A DNA stretch of 64,000 nucleotides. It comes from Paulownia fortunei (taxonomy: Eukaryota > Streptophyta > Magnoliopsida > Lamiales > Paulowniaceae). The notes beneath the pieces are model-generated. The model was not told the origin of the DNA and ran no database searches. It was given only the letters and a program-made list of their open reading frames with translations. The stretch covers positions 7,502,001 through 7,566,000 of the forward strand of contig CM033113.1 in NCBI GenBank assembly GCA_019321725.1. Direction: 5' to 3'. Positions 45,746 through 58,925 of the stretch are shown here, piece by piece (the stretch's first letter is position 1; the number at the start of each line of letters is the position of its first letter). The translations under genes and the position numbers were made by a program.

Positions 45746-46490
45746 GTCTTGGTCGACCAAACTGTATTTTCCATCACAACAACCATAATCTAACGTTTTG
45801 ATACCAAAATCAAGTTCGAAATTCTTAGTTTGTTCCTGCGAATTAAATTGTATTCTCCTTGTTCGATTATGTGAAATATATTTGTAATTTATATGAACTA
45901 CATATAATTCGATATTGACCCTATATGATCCGCTAACCTTTTAAAAAAAAAAAAAATTATTTGATTTTCAAAAATTTTCCTTTTATATTTCCAATATTCG
46001 GAGTAATGGTCGGTGAAATTTGTATTATACCATTACTGCCAATGGTTGCAGATTCCAAAAACTAATCTTTGTGTTAATGGCTAACTGGGCATAATATAAA
46101 ATAATGATCAATACAATTTTTATAATGTTAGTAGCAGAATCGTTCTTGTTTCTGTGAGTATTGAGTTAGAATTAATCAGCCAAATATATCTTTATTATGC
46201 CCTTCATGATTTTAATACTTTTTAAATTTTTTACTTTGTCTTTTTCTTTGATTTGAACTTCGCCATTTATAAGATCTAAGCAAGCAAACGTCCTCATTCT
46301 TAAAGTGGTTGGTTGCGGGCAGAAAGAAAATAAAAAAAAGAGGTCCATTTTTTCAAAAGGGTCACACCCCCCTTGTCTGAACCCACCCCCCTCCCACATT
46401 TCCAGTTAAAGAAAGGGGAGCTGTAATTTGAAATCTGGGTCTGAATCCAGAGGCTAACTTGTCTGAGTGCGTATGAAGAAAGAAAGCAGA
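45746..46490 (+). other. 5' flank and leader of the SEC14-like gene
   Basis: AT-rich sequence with a GC-richer pyrimidine stretch (ccacccccctccc, about 46382-46394) about 100 bases before the ATG, consistent with the leader region. No separate gene is seen. Confidence 0.45.
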
Positions 46491-49400
46491 ATGGTGTTCA
46501 TAACGGAAGAAATGATCAAACAGTTTCAAACCCAGATGGAAAAAAGTCAGCTTTTCTATTCCTGTGCTGAAGATTTTCCATCTCTTGACATTTTCTTGAT
46601 CTTTTGGATCTGCCGGCTGCTGATGCTTTAATCTTTTCATTGCAGTTGATGAACCACTGAAGAAAACTTTCCTGGTTTGACATTCTTACTGATCTGTTTA
46701 CATCTTCAGTGAAGTGGTTGATTTTTTAATTATGATCAAGTGACATTTTGATCCGGGTTTTTTTTCTAGACGTTGTAATTTCGAGTATATGGTTCTAATG
46801 ATTTTTATCTGCATAATGGTTGGTCCAATTGTGGCTGGGGATATGGAATAGTCAATGTCAAGTCAAATTGCTACTTGGAATTCAGACTTGGATTGCTTTG
46901 GAATGTTTTATTTACTTATATAAATTACCTGTTGTCTGTAAGTCAACCTGAGCAACTTGGTAGTGACGACTAGGAAGTGGGAAGATAGGTCATCATCTGA
47001 GTTACCGGAGAATTTTGGATCCTCAATTACAATGCGATTTTTCTCTTTTGCTGTTTTTTTTTTTTTTTAATTTCCCCAAAGTAATTTGGTGCAGTGATTT
47101 TTGAGCTACGTAAATGAATTGAGTGTTACTTGAATTCATCAGGCTTTGAGTTTTTCTGGATCTGTAATTGTATTGAGTGTGATTTCACTTGACCAGCGAG
47201 GCTCTATACCCTGATCCACAGATTATCCCATGTAGCTATAACTTTTACCTTTTCTAATTAATCTTCGACTGAAATGGCGAGGGATTTATGTTAAGAGTAC
47301 TGATTCTATTGCATTCTGGATAAAGAAAAGGTGATTGATTCCCAAGCTGTTTCAACAAAATAATAATGGTACATCAGGATGCAAGACCGAAATTGGAAAA
47401 ATGGGCAAATAGAAATTTAGATGATGAATAAATATCTGAAGTATGCAATGGCTCATTATGCATCAAACTCAGCGGGAGTGAAATTTGTTCTTCTCTCTGC
47501 ACACATAGTTCTGTTGAATTAAATACGACCTGATTATTTTGTGATAATTTGCAGAATATACATAACGGTTACCAAAGGGAGAATTTGGTGAGGTTTCTAA
47601 AAGCAAGGGATGGAGATCTCTCGAATGCACATAAAATGGTTTGCTGCAGTTGATTTTATTCCTTTTAAAGTAAGTTGGTTATTATTATTATTATTATTTT
47701 TTGGTTCTAACAGTATCCCATATTTTTCAGCTTATTGACTGTTTAAACTGGAGGATACAAAATGAAATTGATAACATATTGGCGGTGAGTTTTTGGGATT
47801 ATCTTTCTTTAGCATATTGCACTATGTTCTTTCAATTTATCTTGTAGATTTTATTGTATTCTTTTCAATATATCTTGTACATTTTATCTTTGGTCAGCAC
47901 TGCATGTTAACAATGAGCTTCAGTTTCTATCTCAAAGTGTAAATAGAACCTCTATCTATCAAGATGTGAATTTGACTTGTACTTTCACAAAAAAAATTGT
48001 TTCAACATAGCCATTTTAAATTTCACTATTCTTTAGGAAACATGCATTGCAATATTCATGAGGTTTTGCGTGTGCCTTGATCTCTAGTATTTCCAAGAGG
48101 GTTTCATGACCTAGCGTGTGTCCAAGCTATCAAAGACAAGACTATCACTGCACCTTGTTGACCCTGGGCGTATTTAAATTGTGGAAGTGGACGATTGTTT
48201 GGAAGCCTAGACATTTGTTGAAGTTGGAATCTGTAACTTCAGACAAATTTCGAAATAGATCCAATATTGAAAATTATAATAAAAATAAAAAATTTGGAAA
48301 TCCACTTGCACACTCTGAAAATAAGGCGGACCTTTGCCTAGTACATTGAATAACTGTATGTATGTTTTTCCTTTCTGTTTTCACTTATAATTCTGCTTAC
48401 TTTTGCAGAAGCCAATTAACCCTAGTGATGTGTATAGAGTAATACGGGATTCTCAGCTTGTAGGAATGTCTGGATACTCTAAGGAGGTACTATTTAGATT
48501 TCTTATTAATTAGAACTATATTTTCTTCTTTCTTTGCTTGATGGATGTGACATTTAATGAAATTGAACTATATGGTGGAGTTTTCTTCTTTATAACAGAT
48601 TGTGACCTTCTCCAACTCCCCATATTTATTATTCTCTCAATACTCACAAAAATATGCCACTTGCACTGTTATAGACAGATGTTGCCAATTGTATACTGCT
48701 TTTATTCCAGCTCATGCTTTAACATGGTAATTTTATAGGGTCTTCCTGTCATTGCTGTTGGTGTTGGGCTCAGCACATTTGACAAAGAATCTGTAAGATG
48801 TCATAATTCTGATGAATTTAGTGTTTATTTACTTTACTAGCTATGAATACTTCAAACAAATTTAGTAGGAACCTCCTATTGTTTATGCAGAATTATGAGA
48901 ATGGAAACATAATATATATATTACGAATTATGTATTTATTTTCTTTTTGTAAAAATATTTATTTTCTTTTTGTTAAAGTATTTTTGTCATGTACTGCTTG
49001 CTAATGCTTGTCTTCTCTGTCTTAGATTCACTACTATGTCCAATCACACATCCAAATGAATGAATATAGAGATCGTGTGATACTGGTGAGTTTCAGCATT
49101 GACTAAATCAATGTTAAAATGCATATATATCAATAGCTTTATCTGTTAGACTTACTCTATATTTCATCATATAGCCTTCTGCAACAAAAAAACACGGACG
49201 GTACATTGGCACATGCATAAAGATTCTGGACATGACTGGTCTAAAGCTTTCTGCTTTGAATCAAATCAAGGTATCTCTTCATATTGCATGTCCTTTAAAA
49301 GAGTTCCTTTGGTCAATTTACATGCTAATTTTGTTCCTGCATAAAAGTTTTGATATGGCCGGCCAATTTGTACAATACTAGTAATTTCCTTGTCTAATTT

Positions 49401-50745
49401 GCGTTCATGTATGGAAATCATTCCACTTTATCAGTTTCTGATATTTTTCCTAGCTGTAAACTTTTGCTTTAAAGCCATTTTTATTTGACCTAAATTTTTT
49501 TTGGCTTTCTTGCATCCATTGCCTCCACCAGAAAGGAAAGGAAGCAAATATAAAGGCACATTCAAGTTAAATAAGTACTTAAGAGAATGAAGGAAGAGAC
49601 TTCTGAGTTAATACCCTTGTGTCCTAAGAGCTCTAACTCTTTGTGCTTTAGTCATTCCAGCACCAAGCATACTAAAGAGATAACCAATTTAACTATGAGT
49701 GTAGCCATTGACTGCCATGCATTGATGCAAATAGTGAAATATTATTAGTTTTCACTGATAAAGCATTGTATTGCATACATTCATATCAATTATCTTGTTG
49801 CATTCGGCTTTGGCTGTGAGCTTTTATCAGTTTAGCTTGATTCATGACTGTAGTCTGTATGGTGAAACTATTTCCACTAACCTTGAAATCATTGAACTTC
49901 TTTGAGTTGCAGTTATTGTCTGTAATATCGACGATTGATGACCTGAACTATCCTGAGAAGACGGAGACTTATTACATAGTCAATGCCCCATACATATTTT
50001 CATCATGTTGGAAGGTTTGGCATGTATACATGATGCATTTATTCAGTTTGTATGTATGGCATCACATTCTATATAACCTAATTCATTTTCCTGTTTGTAG
50101 GTTGTTAAACCTCTTCTGCAAGAGAGAACGAGGAAGAAAGTTCAGGTTCTTTCAGGCTCTGGAAGAGATGACCTGTTGAAGGTAGGCCACTATTCTAGTT
50201 CATATTTTCTGCTTAGTATAGTTTGCATTGAATTTACTTGGAAAAATATTTCCCTTGTTTATAGTCACTGCTCCTCTCTCTTGTAGTGAAGTGTTCAAAC
50301 CCCTGAAAATATAGTCCTGACTGATGTAGAGGACTAAGCTATTGATATGTTCATTATACATAGAGGCCTTTTCTTTTCTTGGCAGTGTTGTGCGACTTTG
50401 ACGTTCTGACTCATATTTGTGCAGATTATGGATATTGAATCTCTCCCACATTTTTGTAGAAGAGAAGGCTCAGGTTCATCTCGGCATTCTAGGAATGGAA
50501 TGGTTAGTGATTGCTTTTCCTTGGACCATCCCTTCCATCAGCAGCTTTACAACTATGTTAAGGAGCAAGCTGCATTAGTGGAGTCAGTCCCACCAGTCAA
50601 ACATGGTTCGATCCATGTGGATTTTCCCGAGCCTGATCCAGAAGATGTAAAAATTGCTCAAACTATAGAATGTGAGTTTCATAGACTTGGGAATCAAAAC
50701 GGGCTTTCCCACTCATTACATGAGGTTAAGATAAGTGGGGATTGA
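46491..50745 (+). CDS. SEC14-like phosphatidylinositol transfer family protein
   Basis: Eleven exons: 46491-46545, 46646-46674, 47555-47638, 47731-47784, 48409-48486, 48739-48792, 49026-49085, 49175-49270, 49913-50014, 50101-50181 and 50425-50745. They total 1014 nt, giving 337 aa. The start at 46491 (MVFITEEMIKQFQ) fits the family N-terminus; an in-frame ATG at 46473 would add six residues. A CRAL-TRIO N domain (about 30-75, RENLVRFLKARDGDLSNAHK) is followed by the CRAL-TRIO lipid-binding domain (about 80-250). The latter shows DSQLVGMSGYSKEGLPVIA, VGLSTFDK, HYYVQSHIQMNEYRD, TGLKLSALNQIKLL, DDLNYPEKT..YYIVNAPYIF and VVKPLLQERTRKKVQVLSG. No C-terminal nodulin or GOLD domain is present, so it is the short SEC14-only type. 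Such proteins exchange phosphatidylinositol and phosphatidylcholine between membranes. All introns are in phase and the gene looks intact. Confidence 0.93.
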
Positions 50746-52362
50746 ACCCCGTGGGGTGTCTGTGAACACCTACTGTAAGTAGCTTAAGGGCTACTCAATC
50801 CAATGCTGTATTATAGAAGCTAGCATTATCTAGACGCTAGTTTTTTTCTGGCTGAGAGAAACTTTAAGTTGACCAGCTTGGCGGGATGCCACTCATTATC
50901 CCTCAAATATTATGGAAATCCACGAGTTCAAATACAGAGTTTCTATAAATTATTTCATTTATCTTGTGGAAGGTATATTGAATGGCTTGATTACTCGACT
51001 CTATCATGGGGAACCATTATGTTCTTGCAAATATACCCCCCAGGTTCTGTCAATCAAAACCCGGTCCAGCTCCTAAACTGTCTCAATTGGGAGTCTCCTA
51101 CTGCTTCTGTCTCTTTTCCTTCCAAAAAGAAAAAAATGTTACAATTTGTGCTGTCCGTAAAAGAATTCTATTTGTATCATATTCCTTCTCGTTCCCATCA
51201 AGTTGCGTACTAGACTAACTGCAGATATCTCTAGTAATCCCTTTTTGTTCTCCCCAAGGCCCATGTTGAGAACTGAGCTCTTGGAGATCATTTTGGCTCT
51301 AATCTCTTGATCGCAAAAGCATTAAAAAGCAAAATGGCTCAAAATTGCGGTATTTTCAATGAATATTATTATCCTATACAGGATTAGATTTTGTACTAAG
51401 TTTATTCACAAGCTGGCTTAGTAGAGCATTAAGATTGTTTTAAATATCAAGGAAACTTCATGTTTGAGTTTGAGTGGGGTAGATCTTTTGCAATATGACA
51501 TTTCATTTTGGTTAAGGCGCAGCCACAATAAACTTCGTCTTCACTTTCTATTGAGAAAGCTTCACCAAAATAGAAATAAAATTCACAAAAATAGGCCACT
51601 CCATAGAATCAGACTTGTTTGATAACATCTGCTTGAGACGGCGGCGGCCGCATAGGTCTTGGCGGCGCTGGTAACATATGGTAGGCTTGACTTAAACATG
51701 CAGCGTTTTTTGGCCATGAAGAGGTTCTTTCCACTTTTCGGTAAAATATTAGCTGGTAAATTTGCAATTTTTTCTAGTCGATCCGCTGAAATTTTTAGGA
51801 TTATATCTTTTTCATGAAACAACTGTCAACTTGCCAGAGATCTTTTTAATCCAGGTCTTGATTTTTCAGAAAATCCTGATACATATGATACACTGTGATG
51901 GAGCCACTGGCCATTGGTGCCCTGATGGGGGTCGTTGGGAAAATGGGAGTGTTCCTTAGCCGGCGTCGACCTGTCTGTAATTTCCCTAGTTTCTGAACAA
52001 GGCAACGCAATTTCTTCGATGCCCTAGATGCTGAATATGCCAAACACACAACAAAAGCCGCAATTAAGGAGTACAACAGAATAAATAGGCTCATCAAGCT
52101 GTCTGCATTTGAACACGTTCACTGTACAAACCCATCTTTTTTAGATTACAGGAAACTACAGATTCAATTCAGCTATTACCAAGCCGGAACTACGAAGGAA
52201 CATAAAACAGCCAGCATCTAAACTGCATTCTGCATCTTGTTTTCTTTTTTGTCAAATGGTCTATGCCCTTTAAGCTGCAAAATATGATCTTACCTTTGCA
52301 CGAATTATATGCAACAAACTCTGATCATAAGGAAGACATAAGAAAGGTACATTACTAAGAAT
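50746..52362. other. Intergenic between convergent SEC14-like and sucrase/ferredoxin-like genes
   Basis: The first few hundred bases are probably SEC14-like 3' UTR. From 51.6 to 52.1 kb the sequence is GC-richer and holds an 83-codon minus-strand frame (52097-51846) that starts with a hydrophobic segment. I cannot match it to a family and do not annotate it as a gene. The stretch 52100-52362 is probably 3' UTR of the minus-strand gene. Confidence 0.45.
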
Positions 52363-55300
52363 TTAGCTTAACTGCTTGTAGCATTTATAGGTGAACGCAA
52401 CTGATATAGCAGCACCAATAACAGCAAGTGCAGCGTATGTATCTTCACGCTCCCAGCTTTCATACCATGTAGGCATAGAGCACACTTTACGAGGACCAGT
52501 CCCTTTGCCACTATTACTTCGAGAGACTTGTTTCTTAGAGCTCTTCTTCTTTTCAGCTGTAAAGTTTGCTGCAACCTCTGTCGAATCAGGATCCCCCCTC
52601 TTTTCTTGTGACATGGGGTTCTGACAGCAAGAGAAGCCTCCATTCACCTGACAACATCCTGTGCCCTCCAATTGAGATGCACACATGCTGGCACTTCCTT
52701 CATTTGTTTGTGTAGAGTCTTTTGTGCTCCTATCCATATTTGTTCCACCATAAACCAGGAACCTTTGTTCCAGTGATTTTTTCTGGTCTTCTTCTGATAA
52801 TCCCATCTGTCCCCTGTAACAGAACAATAATGTCCAGGTCAAGCCAACAAAAAACAAAATTGTAAAATGTCTACAATGCAGAGGACCACCAACTGCCACA
52901 GCCACCAGAACCTATGAAAACAGATGGTAGTTATACATCCATTAGAAACCATCTTGTGACCACCTGAAATGGCTCCAAGAATCCATTAACATAGCAAAAT
53001 CTCAGGCAACTGGCATTCTTCTTTGACTTCTTCATCCAATAATACATTTTAGCCTTTCCTTTTTAGGGGAAAAGGTGCTTTTATGCCTAGCTACTTGCAG
53101 TATTTATATGATATCAGGCAGAGCTTTGGTAGGTAAATATTACGTAAATCCAACAAATTAAAGGTAGATCCATCGAAAGAATACAAGGGACCTCAGATTA
53201 ACATGAACTTATATTATTAAACTTAACTCTGAACGGGCATTAGTACAGGCACAATAAAGGAAATTACCTCCACAGGAAATCTACAATTTCCCCTTTCCCA
53301 ATATGCTGCTCAAGCAAAAGAGGTACATCTTCGGGCATAACATATCCATACCTACAGTATAGTAGTCATATTACTGCCTGTTAATAAGTGTGTTGACTAT
53401 TTCTCATAAGACAATAGACAGCTTCAAGAACCTTTGCTAAAAGCAAACTAATCAATCACTTACCAATGCCCTGTGACTTCCTTTTTGATATTTGGTCCAA
53501 AAATTATTACATTCCCTGCATACTTATGACCCCCAATGTGTGAACAGGGGCTAACAGACACTTTCCCTTGTAGACCACGTGACTCTATCTCATTTTTAAA
53601 TTTACTAATGACAGATGGTCCACAAACACCACAACGTCGATCCCTTGTACCATGGCAACATACAAAGATGTACCAGCCCCTCAGAGAGTCAGGACTTCCG
53701 GGCAGCCATTCACCATCCTTCACAAGCACTTCCTCAACAAATGTGTCAACATCAAAATGTGTTAATCTCCTGCAATTTTACTTCATATCAGAATGTGCAA
53801 TGGCAAATTACAGGACAGTTCAAGGGTTGCTGAAGTATAACAAGATGATTTTTATCTTTAACCTGTATCTGATCATGTCTGGAAAGATTAACACGTCACC
53901 ATTTGATGTCTCAGTTCCATCATGTCCCTCACATATTGTTAAGCGAGTCTGAGAACAAAGACAAATAAAAGGCAAATGATGATTAAACACGGCCATTGCC
54001 GTGAAAAGGATAACAAAAACCACTATCAAGAGGAAGCTGTGTCATGGTCTGGAGTGCATATAGACCATGTGAACCTAAAATCCTCTCATCATCATACTTG
54101 ACATTGGCTACCATTATGCATAGCATTTACATACAGAAACCCCCAACTTCTTTTCTAAAAATCTTGTTTAGGGAGTCCTACAAATTTCCTACAAATTTGC
54201 ATAGCAGACTAATCTTGTCGTTGAATTATGCCATCGTGCTGAGGGAGTCCTCTCTTTACTGAGTAGGGTTCCCCATGCCAATGCGATTATGAAGGCATGA
54301 TGTACTGCCAGGTTGCAGGATATGAATCAACACTCCACAACTTTCTGTGCGACTATTTAGTACACAAATTTACAAGTATGGATATTGTCTTTACAATTAA
54401 TTACAGTATCCCATCATAAGAAGGCCAAGTTACAAGTGTGAACTATGCATGTTTTCATACAAAACATGAGAAGTTAATGACATGCTATGTCTTGAATATC
54501 CCTATTTCCACCAAATATAGTAGTTCCAACTTAGGAAACTAGCTTAACCACTTTCTTTAATGTAGAACTACAAAAATAGGGGGAAAAACACCGATAAAAT
54601 TGAATAACCTAAATATGAAAAACCGAACAACACATCCACTAGAAGATAAAAATTAGTATTCATCAACGTGGATGATTTCTGACTATTTAGGCATATCAAC
54701 ATACTGTTTTAAACCCATGGGACATAAAAAAACGTCTTGGTCTCACCAAACAACAAGCAATGGCTTGCCATATGATGAAAGATTTTAGATCTCCTTGAGC
54801 ATCCAAAAAAATACAAACATACACCAAAATAATAAATAAATAAATAAGAATACCCAAAACCTCATAACAGCACATCTTTCACCCAGGATATGTGAAAAGT
54901 GTGCTTCCAGCTTATACTCGTGCAACAAGATTCAATAGTGCATAGTGACAGTGAGTATATTAGGTGAAAGGCACGAAATATAGGCGGCAAAAGGTTCAAA
55001 ATATGGAAGTTAACAGTAGGAATTTCATTTGAGGGGAAGAACAAATAATGTTCCATAAAACTCCTACAGCACGAAATGAAAATGCAATGCCTTGATCAAT
55101 TTCAAAACTTTACACATGGAACAAAGTTATCTGCATTATGCACAAATTTAACTACCAAAATATCACTCGCATGGTAACAAAATAAATCCAACGCCCAGCA
55201 TGATGCATAGCCCAACCATCAAACCCTCCCCCCCCCCCCCCCCCCCCCCCAACTCATACAGTACACGAACAAAAAAACACATCAAAACCATATCTTTGCG

Positions 55301-55836
55301 TCAAAATCCACTTCAAGATTTTCTGACCTCATTAAATACAAAAAAAAATTACGAAATTCAACCAAGATCCACAAAACGTGTTCACATCAACTCAAAAAGG
55401 CCTTAAATTCACTTCATAGAAAATAAAATAAAATCAGAAACCCTTCTACCTGTCGCTTCATATCAGACTTCCTCGCAGCCAAAGCGGCGGCAAGAAGCCT
55501 GGGAAGGCGATCGAATTCAGCAGCCTCAATGCGGGGCGGCCACACCTGAGGGTTCTTGTAGCACAGGAACACATGGCGCTCGTACAGCTCCACCGTTCCC
55601 ACGAGTGGACCCTGTCTGAAATCGGGTCGGGAGAATCCGTACTCGGCTTCGCTGTTCAACCCAGTGTCGTATCCCCCGCCAAGGAAGCCGTCGTTCTGGA
55701 AGCTACCGGATGCGCTGCCAATTTGGGAGGCGTCGAGAAGGTAGCTGTCGGCGTCGGAGACGGCGATTGGAGAGGAAGAGGAGGAGGGGTGGTGGCCGCT
55801 CAAGAGCAGAAGAGGGTCGTCGCGATTGCTGGCCAT
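52363..55836 (-). CDS. Sucrase/ferredoxin-like (Apd1-type [2Fe-2S]) protein with C-terminal membrane anchor
   Basis: Five exons on the minus strand: 55836-55450, 53948-53863, 53769-53464, 53351-53268 and 52813-52363. They total 1314 nt, giving 437 aa; intron 1 is 1.5 kb. The N-terminus (1-90) is Ser/Gly-rich. A thioredoxin-like ferredoxin domain follows, with FVCCHGTRDRRCGVCGP (193-209) and SPCSHIGGHKYAGNV (231-245). The pattern Cys195-x8-Cys204 with His235-x3-His239 matches the two-Cys, two-His [2Fe-2S] ligand set I know from yeast Apd1. This supports an iron-sulfur protein; the name sucrase is historical. The C-terminal part is low-complexity and Lys/Ser-rich, then one hydrophobic helix (about 413-431, ALAVIGAAISVAFTY) close to the end, so a tail-anchored form is likely. 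Function in plants is poorly defined. Confidence 0.92.
53949..55449 (-). other. Intron 1 of the sucrase/ferredoxin-like gene
   Basis: A 1.5-kb AT-rich intron with minus-strand donor gtagaa (next to 55450) and acceptor ctcag (next to 53948). It contains a 23-base C homopolymer (plus-strand) at 55228-55250 and no recognisable coding sequence. Confidence 0.65.
55228..55250. repeat. Poly-C tract (23 C)
   Basis: An uninterrupted run of 23 cytosines, preceded by CCCT. On the transcribed minus strand it is a G run inside intron 1 of the sucrase/ferredoxin-like gene. Its length is the kind most affected by sequencing or assembly error. Confidence 0.95.
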
Positions 55837-57227
55837 TAGTGGGTTCGACGTTGGCGCTGCTGTGGAGGGTGGCTAGATAGTGGGAAGGAGTGGGGTTTCA
55901 AAAAGTGTGCGTTTGGGGGTTGGCTGGTCAAGTCAATTTGGTTTCTAGAGTTCCTCGTCTCTCTACCAAGAAACCTGAGAACCCCTTTAGTTTCTACAAG
56001 TCAAAATCAGAGGAAATTTTCGGATTTTTTAAGGAAATAAACTTAATTAGATAGTAAAAGAATTTTTCTTTATTTTAAGAATATTTTTCTAGTTAATTTA
56101 TAAACTTATTGAGATACTTCCCCTGGTTTATAATGAAAAATAATTTTTTTTATCGATATAATAATTAATTATAATGCACAAGGATACTTAGTATTTTGCA
56201 CCTTTTAATTGGGTCTAGTATCCCTCAAGTTAGTATTTACTTGGCACAGTGCACCCTAAGATATTTTTCGGCTAAAATAAAAATGATGTTGCCAAAATTG
56301 AAGTGGTAAATTGGTCAGGTACTGTTCGCTATCCATTTTTCTCCCTCATCTCACTTTATTTGTAATTTGCTAAATTTTTAAAAGATAATATTATTTTAGT
56401 GAAATTAGTACAATAATTTTGGTTTCAATATTAACAACCATTATATAATCTTAATTTTTTTGCAAAAAATAAGTTTCTGGCTATAAATGATTTGCTTCGT
56501 AGCAAATAATTGAAAAATAAAAATATTAACTTTTATGTTTATGGTCACAAAAAAGAGTATCAAAATAACCAAAAATATTAAAAATCATAATATAAGTGTT
56601 AAAGCACCAAGTAAAACACTTTAAAAATCCAAATACTCATATTCATATCCAAAAAAAAAAAAAACCATTAAAAATTACAAAAAAATATAACAATTATAAA
56701 ATAAGAAATATTTTGTTTACAAAGTTTTCCATATGTAAAACTAAAAATAAATATCCTTTATTAAATAATTTTCATTATTTTTTTATTTTCATATATTTCA
56801 ATAAGCTATGTTTTTAACTACAAAATATATGTGAGTTTTTAAAAATTCTTTTAATTTTTATTTTCAAATATGAGTAATAATTAATTTTAATTAATTTAAA
56901 CTTTAATTCTTCCTTATTTTTCTTCTTTCTTTTTCCTTCCTTATAGCCAAAAATAATATTTTTGAAAATAAATTATGAAATATAATTATTATTAATATTA
57001 GAACCAGAACTAATTTAACTAAAATAATATTATTTTTTTACAAATTTAGCCAATTACAAACGAAGTAAAATGAGGGCAAAAAATATTATTATCGACTAGA
57101 AATATTATTATCGACCAAGGAGGAAACTATTGTTCCCCTAATAAGAGAGGAGCCTTGGGAGTTACGAGTGTGGGACAGACAGGGATTTCTAATCCTAATA
57201 CTAATGGGAATGTCCATAATCTTCTTC
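55837..57227. other. Divergent intergenic region between sucrase/ferredoxin-like and GDSL genes
   Basis: Short GC-richer 5' flank of the minus-strand gene (to about 55.97 kb), then AT-rich sequence to 57.1 kb. No ORF resembles a protein. A small direct repeat (gaaatattattatcgac, near 57085 and 57101) lies upstream of the GDSL promoter. Confidence 0.55.
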
Positions 57228-57235
57228 TATATAAA
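57228..57235 (+). promoter_or_regulatory. TATA box of the GDSL esterase gene
   Basis: TATATAAA at 57228-57235 lies 73 bases before the chosen ATG at 57308. An open frame extends upstream to an ATG at 57155, but that lies ahead of the TATA box. This is the main reason for choosing the 57308 start. Confidence 0.75.
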
Positions 57236-57307
57236 CATATACACCCTCTTCTTGATTACATGCACGCATTGCATTACTTTCTATCTTCTTTTCTCCTTGA
57301 AGAAACA

Positions 57308-58878
57308 ATGGCATCTCTTTCCCAAAGACTTCTTCTCATAGTTCTTGTTTTCTGCTGCTTGTTTTCCTGCGCACCCCAATACAGCAATGCTCATCCTTTG
57401 AAGATCTGCAAGTTTGACCAGATATATCAGCTTGGGGATTCGATTTCCGACACCGGAAACTTGATCCGGGAGGTCCCAATTGGGGCGGCTACTGCCTTTG
57501 CAAGACTACCATATGGTGAAACGTTCTTCAAGAACGCCACCGGTCGTTGCTCCAATGGCCTTTTAATGATTGACTATATTGGTAAGATTTTTTTTCACTA
57601 TATAAGTGAATCAGATTATCATGTTCTTTTCTCGTTCATGATGATTTTCTTGAACTCCCTTTTCACTAGATTTATCTTATATTAAGTTTCTTTCGGTACT
57701 GTTATACACATTGTGGCTCAAGTGAGACCTGATCTAAGTCTGTAATCTTCTACAGCAATGGCTGCTGGGCTTCCTCTTCTTCCACCCTACAAAAACTTGG
57801 ATACTAACTTTAGGCATGGAGTCAACTTTGCGGTAGCAGGTTCCACCGCATTACCGTCTGAGGTCTTGGCAAGTAGACACATATTTTCTCCGGTGACAAC
57901 CAGTTCTCTCAATGTCCAATTGGAATGGATGTCCACCCATTTCAATTCGATTTGCCTTGATGATAGAGGTAAATGCCTAATCCTTGTTAACTTTGAATCA
58001 GAATTCTAATTTTGTCCTTACGAGATCATTGTTCTGAACACTTTATTTTAACCAATTAACAGATTGTGTTGAGAAACTTCAAAATGCTCTTTTCATGGTT
58101 GGAGAAATCGGTGGAAACGATTACAACTATGCGATTTTCCAAGGAAAAACAATGGAGGATTTAAGAAGCATGGTGCCTGATGTTGTCGCATCCATTATGG
58201 ATGCAGCCAGGGTAAGTTGAGATCATATAACAAGAGAAAATTTATAATTATTAGAAAATCATATACCATTTTATCTCATATTGAATATTGCATTGTGCAG
58301 AAAGTAATTAATTTTGGGGCAACAAGATTGGTGATTCCTGGAAACTTTCCAATTGGATGTCTTCCAATTTATCAAACAGCTTTCCAAAGCAACGTATCGG
58401 ACGCCTATGATGAGAATCAATGCCTGAAGCAGTTGAATGACTTTGCTACGCACCACAACGAACAATTGCAAGAAGCCATCCACAACCTCAAACAAGAGAA
58501 GCCAAATGCTATAGTAGTCTATGGGGATTACTACAATGCTTACCAATTTCTCCTCCAATTTGCTAGATATCATGGTACGTCACACGAGCCAATTTGAATA
58601 AATCAACATATATACTCTTGATCTGTAGATAATAATAATATTTGACGTCCATTCGTGTGATCAATGCAGGATTTGACACAGAAAGGGCTTGCTGTGGAAC
58701 AGGAGGCAAATACAATTTCAATATGACAAGAATGTGTGGAGCTCCAGATGTTCCAGTTTGCATGGATCCTCATCGATACATGAGTTGGGATGGTGTGCAT
58801 TTGACTCAACAAGGCTACAAGATCATGGCTATCTGGTTGCTGCACAACATCTTCGCCAACCTTCACTGCCATTTATGA
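57308..58878 (+). CDS. GDSL esterase/lipase (secreted SGNH hydrolase)
   Basis: Five exons: 57308-57581, 57756-57968, 58063-58211, 58301-58574 and 58670-58878. They total 1119 nt, giving 372 aa, a typical plant GDSL length. A signal peptide is evident (about 1-28, with LLLIVLVFCCLF). The catalytic set is complete: block I QLGDSISDTGN with nucleophile Ser45, block III EIGGNDYNY (Gly180/Asn181 region), and block V DGVHLTQQGY with Asp344 and His347. VIPGNFPIGCLP is the usual oxyanion-side segment. Several N-glycosylation sequons are present (for example NAT and NVS). The best likeness is the plant subgroup with At1g28580-type esterases and acetylajmalan esterase. Secreted or vacuolar hydrolysis of ester bonds is expected; the substrate cannot be read from sequence. 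The frame is intact. Confidence 0.94.
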
Positions 58879-58925
58879 AGTGCACTAGTTTAATTTTATA
58901 GGCTAGGCTTTGTTAGTTGCTAATA

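Noticed and set aside
50869..51213. 114-codon plus-strand frame after the SEC14-like stop
   Set aside because: No family likeness. It lies in the 3' flank, and the SEC14-like protein already ends at its usual place.
51846..52097. 83-codon minus-strand frame with a hydrophobic start
   Set aside because: No family likeness, no splice or promoter context, and it lies between two convergent 3' ends. Left as a remark in the intergenic entry.
57155..57307. In-frame upstream extension of the GDSL esterase (51 extra residues)
   Set aside because: It starts ahead of the TATA box and would bury the signal peptide. The start at 57308 is better.
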